Shown here: positions 1 through 7,983 of the stretch, in pieces | Layout of the letters: every line of letters starts with the position of its first letter | How positions within the stretch are numbered: position 1 is the stretch's first letter | Source of the DNA: Streptomyces sp. AV19 | GTDB taxonomy: Bacteria > Actinomycetota > Actinomycetes > Streptomycetales > Streptomycetaceae | Assembly: GCF_015999245.1 (NCBI RefSeq) | Contig: NZ_JAEAMR010000007.1 | Coordinates: forward strand, 297,883-361,882 | Length of the DNA stretch: 64,000 bases | Direction: 5' to 3' | Position numbers and translations under genes: made by a program | The notes under the pieces: model-generated | The model's database searches: none | Told to the model about the DNA's origin: nothing | The model's input: the letters and a program-made list of their open reading frames with translations, nothing else

Positions 1-53
1 AGCTCGCTGGGCTCATAACCCAGAGGTCGCAGGTTCAAATCCTGTCCCCGCTA
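1..53 (+). tRNA. Initiator tRNA-fMet (CAT), 5' part missing
   Basis: The 3' part of a tRNA enters at the window edge. The anticodon arm reads CTGGG, loop CTCATAA, CCCAG, giving anticodon CAT at 14-16. The three consecutive G-C pairs next to the loop are the hallmark of initiator tRNA. The T arm (GCAGG, TTCAAAT, CCTGT at 29-45) and acceptor strand CCCCGCT with discriminator A at 53 follow. CCA is not fully encoded. A strong hairpin starts 8 bases later. The 5' half lies outside the window. Confidence 0.93.
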
Positions 54-60
54 CTACGAT

Positions 61-92
61 CGCAGGCCCGGTACTCATGTACCGGGCCTGCG
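61..92 (+). terminator. Terminator hairpin after tRNA-fMet
   Basis: A perfect 14-bp stem, CGCAGGCCCGGTAC pairing with GTACCGGGCCTGCG, encloses the loop TCAT. It lies immediately after the tRNA. An ATG at 77 falls in the loop, which is one reason not to start the next gene there. Confidence 0.85.
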
Positions 93-112
93 GCGTTTCC
101 CGGGAGGGTGCG

Positions 113-1009
113 GTGCGCGACGAGGAGATATCCGGTTTCCGGCGGAGCCTGGGGCTGACGGGCCTGATCGACGTCCATACGCACTTCATGCCCGAGCGGG
201 TCATGACGAAGGTCTGGGCTCATTTCGACGCGGCGGGGCCGCTGCTCGGCAGGCCCTGGCCGATCACCTACCGACGGGCCGAGGGCGAGCGGCTGGCCGT
301 GCTGCGCGGCTTCGGGGTGCGTGCCTTCACTTCGATGATCTATCCGCACAAGCCGGACATGGCGCGCTGGCTCAACGGCTGGGCGGCGGACTTCGCGGCC
401 CGTACGCCGGACTGTCTGCACACCGCCACGTTCTTCCCCGAGCCGGACGCCGTCCGCTACGTCCGGGAGGCGCTCGGATCCGGCGCGCGGGTCTTCAAGT
501 CGCACCTCCAGGTGGGCGGCTACGACCCGCGCGACCCGCTGCTGGACGGCGTGTGGGGGCTGCTGGCCGAGGCGGGGACGCCGGTGGTGGCGCACTGCGG
601 TTCGGGTCCGGTGCCGGGCGCGTTCACCGGGCCGGGTCCGGTGGGGGAGGTGCTGGCCCGGCATCCGTCCCTGCGGCTGGTGGTCGCGCACATGGGAGTG
701 CCCGAGTACGGCGCCTTCCTCGGCCTGGCCGAGCGGTACCCGGGCGTCCACCTGGACACGACCATGGCCTTCACCGACTTCATCGAGGCCGTGGCGCCGT
801 TCCCGGCCGGCGAGCGGCCCCGCCTGGCGGAGTTCGGCGACCGGATCCTCTTCGGCAGCGACTTCCCCAACATCCCCTACGCGTACGGGCACGCGCTGGC
901 GGCCCTCACCCGGCTCGGCCAGGACGACGCCTGGCTGCGCGGGGTCTGTCACGACAACGCGGCACGGCTGTTCGGGCTGCCGGAGGATTCTCAGACGATT
1001 CCCAGGTGA
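113..1009 (+). CDS. Amidohydrolase family protein (amidohydrolase_2 / ACMSD-like)
   Basis: A metal-dependent hydrolase or decarboxylase with a TIM-barrel fold, cytoplasmic, substrate unknown. The metal motif HTH occurs near the N-terminus (VHTHF), followed by histidines in AHCGSG and VAHMG and the C-terminal GSDFP aspartate motif. These are the usual metal ligands of the PF04909 family. I chose GTG at 113 because GGAGG lies 5 bases upstream. The in-frame ATG at 77 sits in the tRNA terminator loop. The product is about 298 residues, normal for the family. It stands alone between the tRNA and an orphan regulator, so the context gives no pathway. Confidence 0.82.
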   Translation: MRDEEISGFRRSLGLTGLIDVHTHFMPERVMTKVWAHFDAAGPLLGRPWPITYRRAEGERLAVLRGFGVRAFTSMIYPHKPDMARWLNGWAADFAARTPDCLHTATFFPEPDAVRYVREALGSGARVFKSHLQVGGYDPRDPLLDGVWGLLAEAGTPVVAHCGSGPVPGAFTGPGPVGEVLARHPSLRLVVAHMGVPEYGAFLGLAERYPGVHLDTTMAFTDFIEAVAPFPAGERPRLAEFGDRILFGSDFPNIPYAYGHALAALTRLGQDDAWLRGVCHDNAARLFGLPEDSQTIPR

Positions 1010-1050
1010 GGGCAAGGCGGTTCTCACGGGCCGTGCCGAGCATCGCCGTC

Positions 1051-1416
1051 ATGACCACCGCATCCTCCGAAGCACGCACCCGTCCGGCCCCGGGCGCCCC
1101 AAGTGCCGTGCGCCCGCTGGCCGTAGGGGACCTGGTCCTCGACGCGGCGAACCGCGTGGCGTACCGCGGCGGCGCGGAGATCCGGCTGACCGCTACCGAA
1201 TGCGCCCTCCTGCGCCAGCTGATGAGCAATCCGGGCCGGGTGCTCAGCAAGGCGCTGCTGCTGGACCGGGTCTGGGCCCCCGCCTTCGGTCCGGGCGACC
1301 GCGGCAACCTCGTCGAGCTCTACATCTCGTACCTGCGCAAGAAGATCGACGCCGGCCGGCCCCCGATGATCCACACGCGGCGCGGCATGGGGTACGTGCT
1401 CAAGCCCGCCGCGTAG
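1051..1416 (+). CDS. Orphan OmpR/PhoB-type winged-helix DNA-binding protein
   Basis: A small protein of about 121 residues made of little more than the effector domain of an OmpR-family response regulator. It has the TECALLRQLMSNPGRVLSK helix region, the WAP turn, the recognition-helix stretch LVELYISYLRKKID and the closing RGMGYVLKP hairpin. No receiver domain with a phosphorylatable Asp precedes it: upstream of residue 30 there is only a low-complexity tail. It is therefore either a stand-alone DNA-binding protein or the remnant of a response regulator. ATG at 1051 is chosen although no strong Shine-Dalgarno is seen; an in-frame GTG at 1033 is possible. Target genes are unknown, but the exporter downstream is near. 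Confidence 0.75.
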   Translation: MTTASSEARTRPAPGAPSAVRPLAVGDLVLDAANRVAYRGGAEIRLTATECALLRQLMSNPGRVLSKALLLDRVWAPAFGPGDRGNLVELYISYLRKKIDAGRPPMIHTRRGMGYVLKPAA

Positions 1417-1458
1417 CGGCCGTCCGGAAGGCGGAGCCCGAGTCCGCCGAAAAACCGA

Positions 1459-1491
1459 TGTACGGCGTATAAGAGCCCCCTGTACGGTGTA
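1459..1491 (+). promoter_or_regulatory. Direct-repeat operator candidate before the DHA2 exporter
   Basis: TGTACGGCGTA (1459-1469) and TGTACGGTGTA (1481-1491) differ at one base and are spaced 22 bp apart, two helical turns. Each contains a GTAC core. They lie about 70 bp upstream of the exporter start, where a promoter is expected. The TetR gene just downstream of the exporter is the natural candidate to bind them; this is inference. Confidence 0.5.
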
Positions 1492-1559
1492 GCCCGATCT
1501 CGTCGGCCCACTGATTTCCGGTCACCGTGCGATGTCCGGTCACCGTGCAAGGAGCACCC

Positions 1560-3095
1560 ATGTCGGCGCCCGCCACCGATTCCCAGATCCCCTCGGCGTC
1601 ATCAGGTCCGCAACGGCTGCCCACCCGGTGGCTGATCCTGGGCGTCATATGCCTCGCGCAGCTCACCGTGCTGCTCGACAACACCGTCCTCAACGTGGCC
1701 ATCCCGTCCCTCACCGAGGAGATGGACGCGACGACCTCGGACATCCAGTGGATGATCAGCGCGTACTCGCTGGTGCAGTCCGGGCTGCTGCTGACGGCGG
1801 GCAACGTCGCCGACCGCTACGGGCGCAAGAAGATGCTGGCCACCGGACTCGCCCTGTTCGGCATCGGCTCGCTCGCCGCCGGGCTGGCGCAGTCCACCGG
1901 GCAGCTCATCGCGGCCCGCGCCGGCATGGGCATCGGCGGCGCGCTGCTGATGACCACCACGCTCGCTGTCGTCGTCCAGGTCTTCGACGCCGAGGAGCGC
2001 ACCAGGGCCATCGGGTTGTGGGGCGCGGTGAGTTCGCTGGGCTTCGCCTGCGGGCCGCTGATCGGCGGTGTGCTGCTGGACCACTTCTGGTGGGGATCGA
2101 TCTTCCTGATCAACGTCCCGGTCGCCGTGCTCGCGCTGGTCGCCGTCCTCAAGCTGGTGCCCGAGTCGAAGAACCCGGCCGGTGAGCGGCCCGATCCGCT
2201 CGGCGCGGTGCTCTCCACCATCGGCATGACCGGCGCCGTCTTCGCGATCATCTCCGGCCCGGACCACGGCTGGACCTCGGCCCGCGTGCTGGTCTCCGGC
2301 GCGGTGGGGATCGTGGTCCTCGCGCTCTTCGTCCTGTGGGAGCTGCGCATTCCGTACCCCATGCTCGACATGCACTTCTTCCGCCAGGAGCGGTTCGTGG
2401 CCGCGGTGATGGGCGGCATCCTCGTGGCCTTCGGCATGGGCGGTTCGCTGTTCCTGCTCACCCAGCACCTGCAACTCGTGCTGCACTACGGGCCGCTGGA
2501 GACGGGCCTGCGGATGACGCCCCTGGCGCTGATGATCGTCGTCCTCAACCTCGCCGGCGTCGGCGCGCGGCTGATGACGAAGATCGGCGGGCCGCTCTCC
2601 ATCGCCGGCGGCATGGCGCTGCTGGCCGTCGGACTCGCCTCGATCGCGGTGTTCGGCTCGCACGGCTACGGCGGGATGTTCGCCGGCCTGGTGCTGATGG
2701 GCACCGGCCTCGCGCTGGCGGCGCCCGCGATGGCGAACGCGATCATGTCCGCGATCCCGCAGGAGAAGGCGGGCGTCGGCGCCGGGGTCAACGGCACCCT
2801 CAACGAGTTCGGCAGCGGTCTGGGCGTCGCCGTCCTCGGTGCCGTGCTCAACTCCCGCTTCGCCGCGCTGCTCCCGGCGGTCGCGGCCGGTGCGGGCTCG
2901 CTGCCCGCGGCGCTGGCCAAGTCCCGTACCGAAGCCGACCGTTCGGCGGTCCAGGACGCGTTCGCCTCCGGTGTGCAGGCGGGGCAGCTGGTCGGCGCGG
3001 CCGCGGTGCTGGCGGGCGGCCTGGTCTCCGCGGTGCTGCTGCGCCGGGCGGAACGGACCGCCGGTGCGGAGGAATCCGCGCAGGCCAGGGCCTAG
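1560..3095 (+). CDS. MFS multidrug exporter, DHA2 (EmrB/QacA) type, 14 TM
   Basis: A proton-driven drug exporter in the cytoplasmic membrane. The 511-residue length and about 14 hydrophobic segments fit the DHA2 family. Visible family motifs are the first-helix LDNTVLNVAIPSL, the loop 2-3 motif A as GNVADRYGRKK, and the motif C-like glycine-rich segment around GFACGPLIGGVLLD. The start at 1560 is set by AAGGAG nine bases upstream; an in-frame ATG at 1527 lacks one. The TetR gene follows after 38 bases in the same direction, so exporter and regulator probably form one unit. Confidence 0.87.
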   Translation: MSAPATDSQIPSASSGPQRLPTRWLILGVICLAQLTVLLDNTVLNVAIPSLTEEMDATTSDIQWMISAYSLVQSGLLLTAGNVADRYGRKKMLATGLALFGIGSLAAGLAQSTGQLIAARAGMGIGGALLMTTTLAVVVQVFDAEERTRAIGLWGAVSSLGFACGPLIGGVLLDHFWWGSIFLINVPVAVLALVAVLKLVPESKNPAGERPDPLGAVLSTIGMTGAVFAIISGPDHGWTSARVLVSGAVGIVVLALFVLWELRIPYPMLDMHFFRQERFVAAVMGGILVAFGMGGSLFLLTQHLQLVLHYGPLETGLRMTPLALMIVVLNLAGVGARLMTKIGGPLSIAGGMALLAVGLASIAVFGSHGYGGMFAGLVLMGTGLALAAPAMANAIMSAIPQEKAGVGAGVNGTLNEFGSGLGVAVLGAVLNSRFAALLPAVAAGAGSLPAALAKSRTEADRSAVQDAFASGVQAGQLVGAAAVLAGGLVSAVLLRRAERTAGAEESAQARA

Positions 3096-3133
3096 CATCG
3101 GACGCAGATCACCGGCAGGGCGGAGAGACGGGC

Positions 3134-3925
3134 ATGGCGAGCAGCAGGGGCGCGAGAGATCCCAGGATCAGTGTCTGGCTGACCGGGGAGAAGGCCTCAC
3201 CGCGCCGCCGCGCGGACGCGGAGCGGGCCCGTGAACAGGCGGGCGGGCTCGACCGGGAGAAGATCGTCGCCACCACCGTCCGGCTGCTGGACGCCGAGGG
3301 GCTGGCCGGGTTCTCGATGCGCCGCCTCGCCGCCGAGCTCGGGGTGACCGCGATGTCGGTCTACTGGTACGTCGACAACAAGGACGACCTCCTGGAGCTG
3401 GCGCTGGACGCGGCGGTCGGGGAGATGCCGCTCCCCGACCCCGGCGACGAGGACGCGGACTGGCGGGACCAGCTGCGGCAGCTCGCCATCGGCTACCGCC
3501 GGCTCCTCGTCGGCCACGAGTGGGTGGCCGGCCTGGTGGGCCGCTACCTGAACATCGGCCCGCGCGCGATGCGCTTCTCGGACACGACGCTGTCCGTCAT
3601 GCGGCGCAGCGGGGTCGCGCCGGACCGGGTCGCCGGGTCGATGGGCTCGCTCTTCCAGTTCGTCTACGGCTTCGCCACGGTCGAGGCGCTCTACCGGGAG
3701 CGCTGCCGGGCCTCGGGCCTGGACCAGAACGAGTACCTGAGCCGGGTCATCGCCGCCGTCGCGCAGAACAAGGACTTCATGGACCGGCACAGCGCCTCGG
3801 TCGAGCTCACGCAGGCGCGCGTGGAGGGCGACCTCGAGCGCATGTGGGAGGAGGACTTCGCGGTCGGGCTGGACACGGTGATCGCGGGCATCGAGGCGAT
3901 GCGGGACCGGCTGCGGGAGAAGTAG
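3134..3925 (+). CDS. TetR-family transcriptional regulator
   Basis: A one-component repressor of 263 residues. A long basic N-terminal arm precedes the helix-turn-helix: IVATTVRLLDAEGLAGFSMR, then AAELGVTAMSVYWYVDNKDDLL, the classic TetR DNA-binding signature. The C-terminal all-helical part would bind ligand and dimerise. GGAG at 3122-3125 supports the ATG at 3134. It lies in the same orientation as the DHA2 exporter and probably represses it through the repeats at 1459-1491. The inducer is unknown. Confidence 0.88.
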   Translation: MASSRGARDPRISVWLTGEKASPRRRADAERAREQAGGLDREKIVATTVRLLDAEGLAGFSMRRLAAELGVTAMSVYWYVDNKDDLLELALDAAVGEMPLPDPGDEDADWRDQLRQLAIGYRRLLVGHEWVAGLVGRYLNIGPRAMRFSDTTLSVMRRSGVAPDRVAGSMGSLFQFVYGFATVEALYRERCRASGLDQNEYLSRVIAAVAQNKDFMDRHSASVELTQARVEGDLERMWEEDFAVGLDTVIAGIEAMRDRLREK

Positions 3926-3937
3926 CGGGAGAAACAG

Positions 3938-4000
3938 CGGCCCCGGGCGGTGCGCGCCGGCCGTCCCCTGCCGTTGTCGCGCGCACCGTCACCGGGGCCG
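3938..4000. terminator. Long inverted repeat between convergent genes
   Basis: CGGCCCCGG (3938-3946) followed by CGGTGCGCG (3948-3956) pairs with CGCGCACCG (about 3980-3988) and CCGGGGCCG (3992-4000). It lies between the TetR gene and the convergent exporter, so it could end both transcripts. Confidence 0.6.
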
Positions 4001-4081
4001 TTCGCCCGGGAGCCGGTCATGCCGTTCCGCTCCCGGGCCGCCGGCCGGCCTCCCCGCTCGTGGAGGCGCGGCCGGGGTCCG

Positions 4082-5722
4082 TCAGCCGGCCTTGGCCGGC
4101 GTGGTCCCGGCCGCCTCGGCCGCCGGGGCGTTCGTGTCCGCCGGGGCGCCGGGGCGGCCCTTGAGGGCCACTTCCTTGATGAAGAGGGTCAGCAGGAAGG
4201 CGACCAGCGCGGTCGGCGCCGCGTAGGCGAAGACGTCGCCGACGCCGTGCCCGTAGGCGTCCTCCATGATCGAACGGAGCGGCTCGGGCAGCTTCTTGAC
4301 CTCGGGGATGCTGCCGCCGCCACCGCCCTGCTGCGCCAGCGCGGCGCCCTTGGGGCCGAGGGCGGTCAGGCCGTCCACGACGTAGTCCTTGACCCGGTTG
4401 GCCATCACGGCGCCCAGCGCCGAGACGCCGACCGCACCGCCCAGGGAGCGGAAGAAGGTCACGACCGAGCTGGCGGCGCCCAGGTCCCGGGGGGCCACCT
4501 GGTTCTGCGCGGCGAGCACCAGGTTCTGCATCATCATGCCGAGGCCGAGGCCCATGAGCGCCATGTAGCAGGCGAGCTGCCAGTACGGGGTGTCGTGGCG
4601 GATGCTGCCCAGCAGTCCGATGCCCGCGGTGAGCAGGACGCCGCCGGCGAGCAGCCACGCCTTCCAACGGCCGTTCTTGGTGATGATGTTGCCGGAGACC
4701 GTCGAGGAGACGAACAGGCCGGCGATCAGCGGGATGGTCATGACGCCCGACATGGTCGGCGTCTCGCCCCGCGAGAGCTGGAAGTACTGCGAGAGGAAGA
4801 CGGTGCTGGCGAACATCGCCACACCGACGAACAGGCTCGCCGCGGAGGTCAGGGTGATCGTCTTGTTGCGGAACAGCCGCAGCGGAATGATCGGTTCGGC
4901 CGCCTTGGACTCGACGAGCACGAAGATCGCGCCGAGCAGCACGGAGCCGGCCACCATCACGGCGGTCTGCCAGGACAGCCAGTCGTAGTTCTTGCCGGCC
5001 AGGGTCACCCACACCAGCAGCAGCGTGGCCGCGGCGGATATGAAGAAGGCGCCGAGCCAGTCGACCTTCACCCGCCGCTTGACCACGGGGAGGTGGAGGG
5101 TGCGCTGGAGCACGATCAGCGCGATCACGGCGAAGGGCACGCCGACGTAGAAGCACCAGCGCCAGCCGAGCCAGCTGGTGTCGGTGATGACGCCGCCGAG
5201 CAGCGGGCCGCCGACGGTGGCGACGGCGAAGGTCGCGCCGAGGTAGCCGCTGTAACGGCCGCGCTCGCGCGGGGAGATCATCGCCGCCATGACGATCTGC
5301 GCCAGGGCCGACAGGCCGCCGACGCCGATGCCCTGCACGACGCGGCAGGTGATCAGCATGCCGGTGCTCTGCGACAGACCGGCCAGCGCGGAGCCGGCCA
5401 CATAGACCACGAGGGCCGCCTGGACCAGCAGCTTCTTGCTGAAGAGGTCGGAGAGCTTGCCCCACAGGGGAGTGGTGGCGGTCATGGCCAGCAGGGAGGC
5501 CGTCACGGTCCAGGTGTAGGCGGACTGGCTGCCGTGCAGATCGTGCATGATCTTCGGCAGGGCGTTGGAGACGATCGTCGAGGAGAGGATCGCCACGAAC
5601 ATCCCGAGCAGCAGCCCGGACAGCGCCCGCATGATCTGGCTGTGCGTCATGGCGCCGGCGGACTCGGGGCCGGAGGGTTCGGTGTGGCTCTCCCGCACAC
5701 CTGACGGTGTGGTCTTGGCCAT
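4082..5722 (-). CDS. MFS drug exporter, DHA2 family, 14 TM
   Basis: A 546-residue membrane exporter. Its N-terminal region (MAKTTPSGVRESHTEPSG) is hydrophilic; about 14 transmembrane helices follow. Family motifs are ILSSTIVSNALPKIMHDL in helix 1, PLWGKLSDLFSKK (motif A) and GGPLLGGVITD (motif C of antiporters). The start at 5722 has AAGGAA just upstream. The C-terminal tail (GAPADTNAPAAEAAG) is cytoplasmic and low in complexity. The MarR gene ends 29 bases upstream on the same strand, so the pair is probably one operon with the regulator first. The substrate is unknown. Confidence 0.88.
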   Translation of the reverse strand: MAKTTPSGVRESHTEPSGPESAGAMTHSQIMRALSGLLLGMFVAILSSTIVSNALPKIMHDLHGSQSAYTWTVTASLLAMTATTPLWGKLSDLFSKKLLVQAALVVYVAGSALAGLSQSTGMLITCRVVQGIGVGGLSALAQIVMAAMISPRERGRYSGYLGATFAVATVGGPLLGGVITDTSWLGWRWCFYVGVPFAVIALIVLQRTLHLPVVKRRVKVDWLGAFFISAAATLLLVWVTLAGKNYDWLSWQTAVMVAGSVLLGAIFVLVESKAAEPIIPLRLFRNKTITLTSAASLFVGVAMFASTVFLSQYFQLSRGETPTMSGVMTIPLIAGLFVSSTVSGNIITKNGRWKAWLLAGGVLLTAGIGLLGSIRHDTPYWQLACYMALMGLGLGMMMQNLVLAAQNQVAPRDLGAASSVVTFFRSLGGAVGVSALGAVMANRVKDYVVDGLTALGPKGAALAQQGGGGGSIPEVKKLPEPLRSIMEDAYGHGVGDVFAYAAPTALVAFLLTLFIKEVALKGRPGAPADTNAPAAEAAGTTPAKAG

Positions 5723-5751
5723 GGACTTCCTTTTCGTAAAGCTTCGGGCGG

Positions 5752-6228
5752 TCACGGGGCGGCACGGGCCGCGAGTTGTTCCCGGCACGAGAGGTGCGGA
5801 CGGCACTCGCCGAAGCTCTCGCGGAGCCGGGCGAGCAGCCCGATGACGTGGGCGACGTCGGCGTCGCTCCAGTCGCTCAGGCAGTGCGCCAGCGCCTCGG
5901 TGTAACGGGTGCTCACCTCGTCGAGCAGGGCCGCGCCGCCGGGCGTGAGGCTCAGCAGGCGCGAGCGCTTGTCCAGGTGGTCCGGCCGGCGCTCGAGCCA
6001 GCCGCGCTCGGCCGCGTACGCGACATGCCGGCTGGTCACCGACATGTCGACGACCAGCAGCTCGGCGAGCTTGCTCATGCGCATCTCGCCGTACCGCTTG
6101 AGCAGTTCGAGCACGATGACGGAGGTGGGCGGGCAGTCGGGGGGGAGGACCCGGGCGAGGCCGCGCTTGATGACGCCGATGGCGCCGAGCTGCTGGGCGA
6201 GCTCGTGGTACTGCTCGTGCGCGGCCAA
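5752..6228 (-). CDS. MarR-family transcriptional regulator
   Basis: A 158-residue winged-helix regulator. The DNA-binding part runs through MRMSKLAELLVVDMSVTSRH and the wing RRPDHLDKRSRLLSLTPGG, both typical of MarR. The start is TTG at 6228, with CGGGAGGG immediately upstream in a good Shine-Dalgarno position. It is the first gene of an operon with the DHA2 exporter. Two copies of a GTTGC-N5-GCAAC/GCAAA inverted repeat lie 17-60 bases upstream of its start and are the likely autoregulatory operators. Binding of a phenolic or drug ligand would relieve repression; the ligand is not predictable. Confidence 0.88.
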   Translation of the reverse strand: MAAHEQYHELAQQLGAIGVIKRGLARVLPPDCPPTSVIVLELLKRYGEMRMSKLAELLVVDMSVTSRHVAYAAERGWLERRPDHLDKRSRLLSLTPGGAALLDEVSTRYTEALAHCLSDWSDADVAHVIGLLARLRESFGECRPHLSCREQLAARAAP

Positions 6229-6244
6229 CCGACCCTCCCGTTAA

Positions 6245-6287
6245 GTTGCTTAGGGCAACCATAAGAAGTTTGGTTGCTGAAGGCAAA
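6245..6287 (-). promoter_or_regulatory. Paired MarR-type operators
   Basis: GTTGC-TTAGG-GCAAC (6245-6259) is a perfect 5-bp inverted repeat. GTTGC-TGAAG-GCAAA (6273-6287) is a near copy 28 bp away. The stretch is AT-richer than its surroundings, as expected for the marR-exporter promoter. Confidence 0.62.
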
Positions 6288-6402
6288 CGAAAAGCGGTAA
6301 AGGGCCGGTCAAAGTTCAATGATCAAGGAGTGGGCGGGGGAGCGGCCGGAAAATCCCGGCCCCGCGCGCGGTCCGGAGCCCGTCTTCGCTAGGGTCCTGG
6401 CC

Positions 6403-6621
6403 ATGGCCAACCCCCATCAGTACCAGCCCGAGGGCAACCAGGACCCGGCGGGCAGCACCCAGATGTTCCGCGCCTTCGTCGACGAGGGCGCGACCGGCCG
6501 GCAGGCGGCCGCTCCGTCCTCCCGGGGACGGCGCTCCCCCGGCCCCCGCGTGGGCCTGATCGTCGGTGTGCTCGTCGCGATCGTGGTCGTGGCGACGGTG
6601 GCCTGGCTGGCGATCGCCTGA
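6403..6621 (+). CDS. Small membrane protein with one C-terminal TM helix
   Basis: A 72-residue protein. The first 45 residues are hydrophilic (MANPHQYQPEGNQDPAGSTQ, then an Arg/Ser/Pro-rich stretch). They end in one transmembrane segment, VGLIVGVLVAIVVVATVAWL, at the very C-terminus, so the bulk should face the cytoplasm. No catalytic motif is visible. ATG at 6403 is chosen over one at 6319 because the protein character begins there and AGGGT precedes it. I know of no function. It stands alone, divergent from the marR operon. Confidence 0.6.
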   Translation: MANPHQYQPEGNQDPAGSTQMFRAFVDEGATGRQAAAPSSRGRRSPGPRVGLIVGVLVAIVVVATVAWLAIA

Positions 6622-6622
6622 C

Positions 6623-6642
6623 GCGGCGCCCGCGGGCGCCGC
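6623..6642 (+). terminator. GC-rich hairpin after the small membrane protein
   Basis: GCGGCGCC-CGCG-GGCGCCGC forms an 8-bp stem directly after the stop codon at 6621. Confidence 0.5.
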
Positions 6643-6934
6643 GGATCCCCGGCGCACGGCCGCTCGGGCGGTGCGCCGCTTCGGCCTGCCCGGCGACGGG
6701 CGGGCTCGGTCGCGACGGGGCGCCTCCTGGCGCGGACGGGGTGTCCGTCGGCGACGGGGCGCGGGCCTGCGGCCGTCCCTGGGTGCGGGCGACGGCGACC
6801 CGGGTGGTGCGCGTACGGCCGGACGGCCCGGCGGCCCCCGCCGCGACTGTGCTCGCGGCCGCCGCTGCCGAGTCCGGGGGGGCGTGTGGCGGAGTCTGTC
6901 GGATGAAGGCGCGTCAGACGCCGTGCTGCGCCCG
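6643..6934. other. Gene-free stretch between the small membrane protein and the sigma factor
   Basis: About 290 bases of very GC-rich DNA between two convergent genes. I see no reading frame with protein-like composition and no clear RNA gene. It probably holds only transcript ends. Confidence 0.5.
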
Positions 6935-7771
6935 TCAGTCGGCGATCAGGCCCTCGCGCAGCTGGGAGAGCGTCCTCGTCAGCAGCCGCGAGACATGCAT
7001 CTGGGAGATGCCGACCTCCTCGCCGATCTGGGACTGCGTCATGTTCGCGAAGAACCGGAGCATGATGATCTGGCGCTCCCGCGGCGGCAGTTTGGCCAGC
7101 AGGGGCTTGAGCGACTCCCGGTACTCCACGCCCTCCAGCGCCGTGTCCTCGTAGCCCAGCCGGTCGGCCAGCGAGCCCTCGCCGCCGTCGTCCTCGGGCG
7201 AGGGGGAGTCCAGCGAGCTGGCCGTGTAGGCGTTGCCGACCGCGAGGCCGTCGACCACGTCCTCCTCGGAGACGCCCAGGCACAGGGCCAGTTCGGGCAC
7301 CGTCGGCGAGCGGTCCAGCTTCTGCGCGAGCTCGTCGCTGGCCTTCGTCAGCGCGAGCCGCAGCTCCTGGAGCCGCCGCGGCACCCGGACCGACCAGCTG
7401 GTGTCCCGGAAGAAGCGTTTGATCTCACCGACCACGGTGGGCATCGCGAACGTCGGGAATTCCACGCCCCGTTCGCAGTCGAACCGGTCGATGGCCTTGA
7501 TCAGTCCGATGGTGCCGACCTGGACGATGTCCTCCATCGGCTCGTTGCGGCTCCGGAAGCGCGCGGCCGCGTACCGCACCAGGGGGAGGTTCAGCTCGAT
7601 GAGGGTGTCACGGACGTACGTACGCTCGGCGCTGTCCCGGTCCAGGGCCGCCAGGCGCAGGAACAGGGAGCGGGAGAGGGTGCGGGTGTCGATGGCTTCG
7701 CAGTCGGCCGGCACGGCGTGCGGTGCGTCGTCAGTGGCGAGCACCTTCGCGCTGCCCAGGTCTACGGACAT
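6935..7771 (-). CDS. sigN: SigB/SigF-family RNA polymerase sigma factor (SigN-like)
   Basis: An alternative sigma factor of 278 residues. Region 2 is clear ([35 protein letters not shown], then [19 protein letters not shown]). Region 3 starts at VRVPRRLQELR. Region 4.2 ends in ANMTQSQIGEEVGISQMHVS. ATG at 7771 follows GGGGGTGG; an upstream in-frame start at 7819 is less likely. The gene lies downstream of a close paralogue on the same strand, the arrangement of sigF and sigN in model streptomycetes, hence the tentative symbol. Such factors act in stress response and sporulation, and their activity is normally held by anti-sigma kinases and STAS antagonists; one STAS gene lies 2.4 kb away. Confidence 0.87.
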   Translation of the reverse strand: MSVDLGSAKVLATDDAPHAVPADCEAIDTRTLSRSLFLRLAALDRDSAERTYVRDTLIELNLPLVRYAAARFRSRNEPMEDIVQVGTIGLIKAIDRFDCERGVEFPTFAMPTVVGEIKRFFRDTSWSVRVPRRLQELRLALTKASDELAQKLDRSPTVPELALCLGVSEEDVVDGLAVGNAYTASSLDSPSPEDDGGEGSLADRLGYEDTALEGVEYRESLKPLLAKLPPRERQIIMLRFFANMTQSQIGEEVGISQMHVSRLLTRTLSQLREGLIAD

Positions 7772-7852
7772 GCCACCCCCTTGAGGTCGCGGACGGATCA
7801 CAGCGGGACCCCCGGTCATGGGTACGGCACGAGGGGTTCAGCCCCCACCTGA

Positions 7853-7878
7853 ATACCGGAGGCTGCGCTGTGGCAAAC
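7853..7878 (-). promoter_or_regulatory. SigB/SigF-type promoter candidate for the sigN-like gene
   Basis: On the minus strand GTTT (7875-7878) is followed after 16 bases by CGGTAT (7853-7858). This is close to the GTTT-N14-16-GGGTAT consensus of SigB-family factors. It lies 80 bases upstream of the sigma start, which would fit autoregulation or control by the neighbouring paralogue. Confidence 0.42.
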
Positions 7879-7983
7879 GCAGTTCCAGCAGAATGTCACA
7901 TGTCGGCAACACGCTGTAGCGTCAAGTCGACATATCTGCCGCACGACCCCAAGGGGCGTCAAGGGGCCTATCCCCCACAAGGG

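Noticed and set aside
77..112. ATG at 77 as start of the amidohydrolase
   Set aside because: It falls in the loop of the tRNA terminator hairpin and has no ribosome-binding site. GTG at 113 has GGAGG at the right distance.
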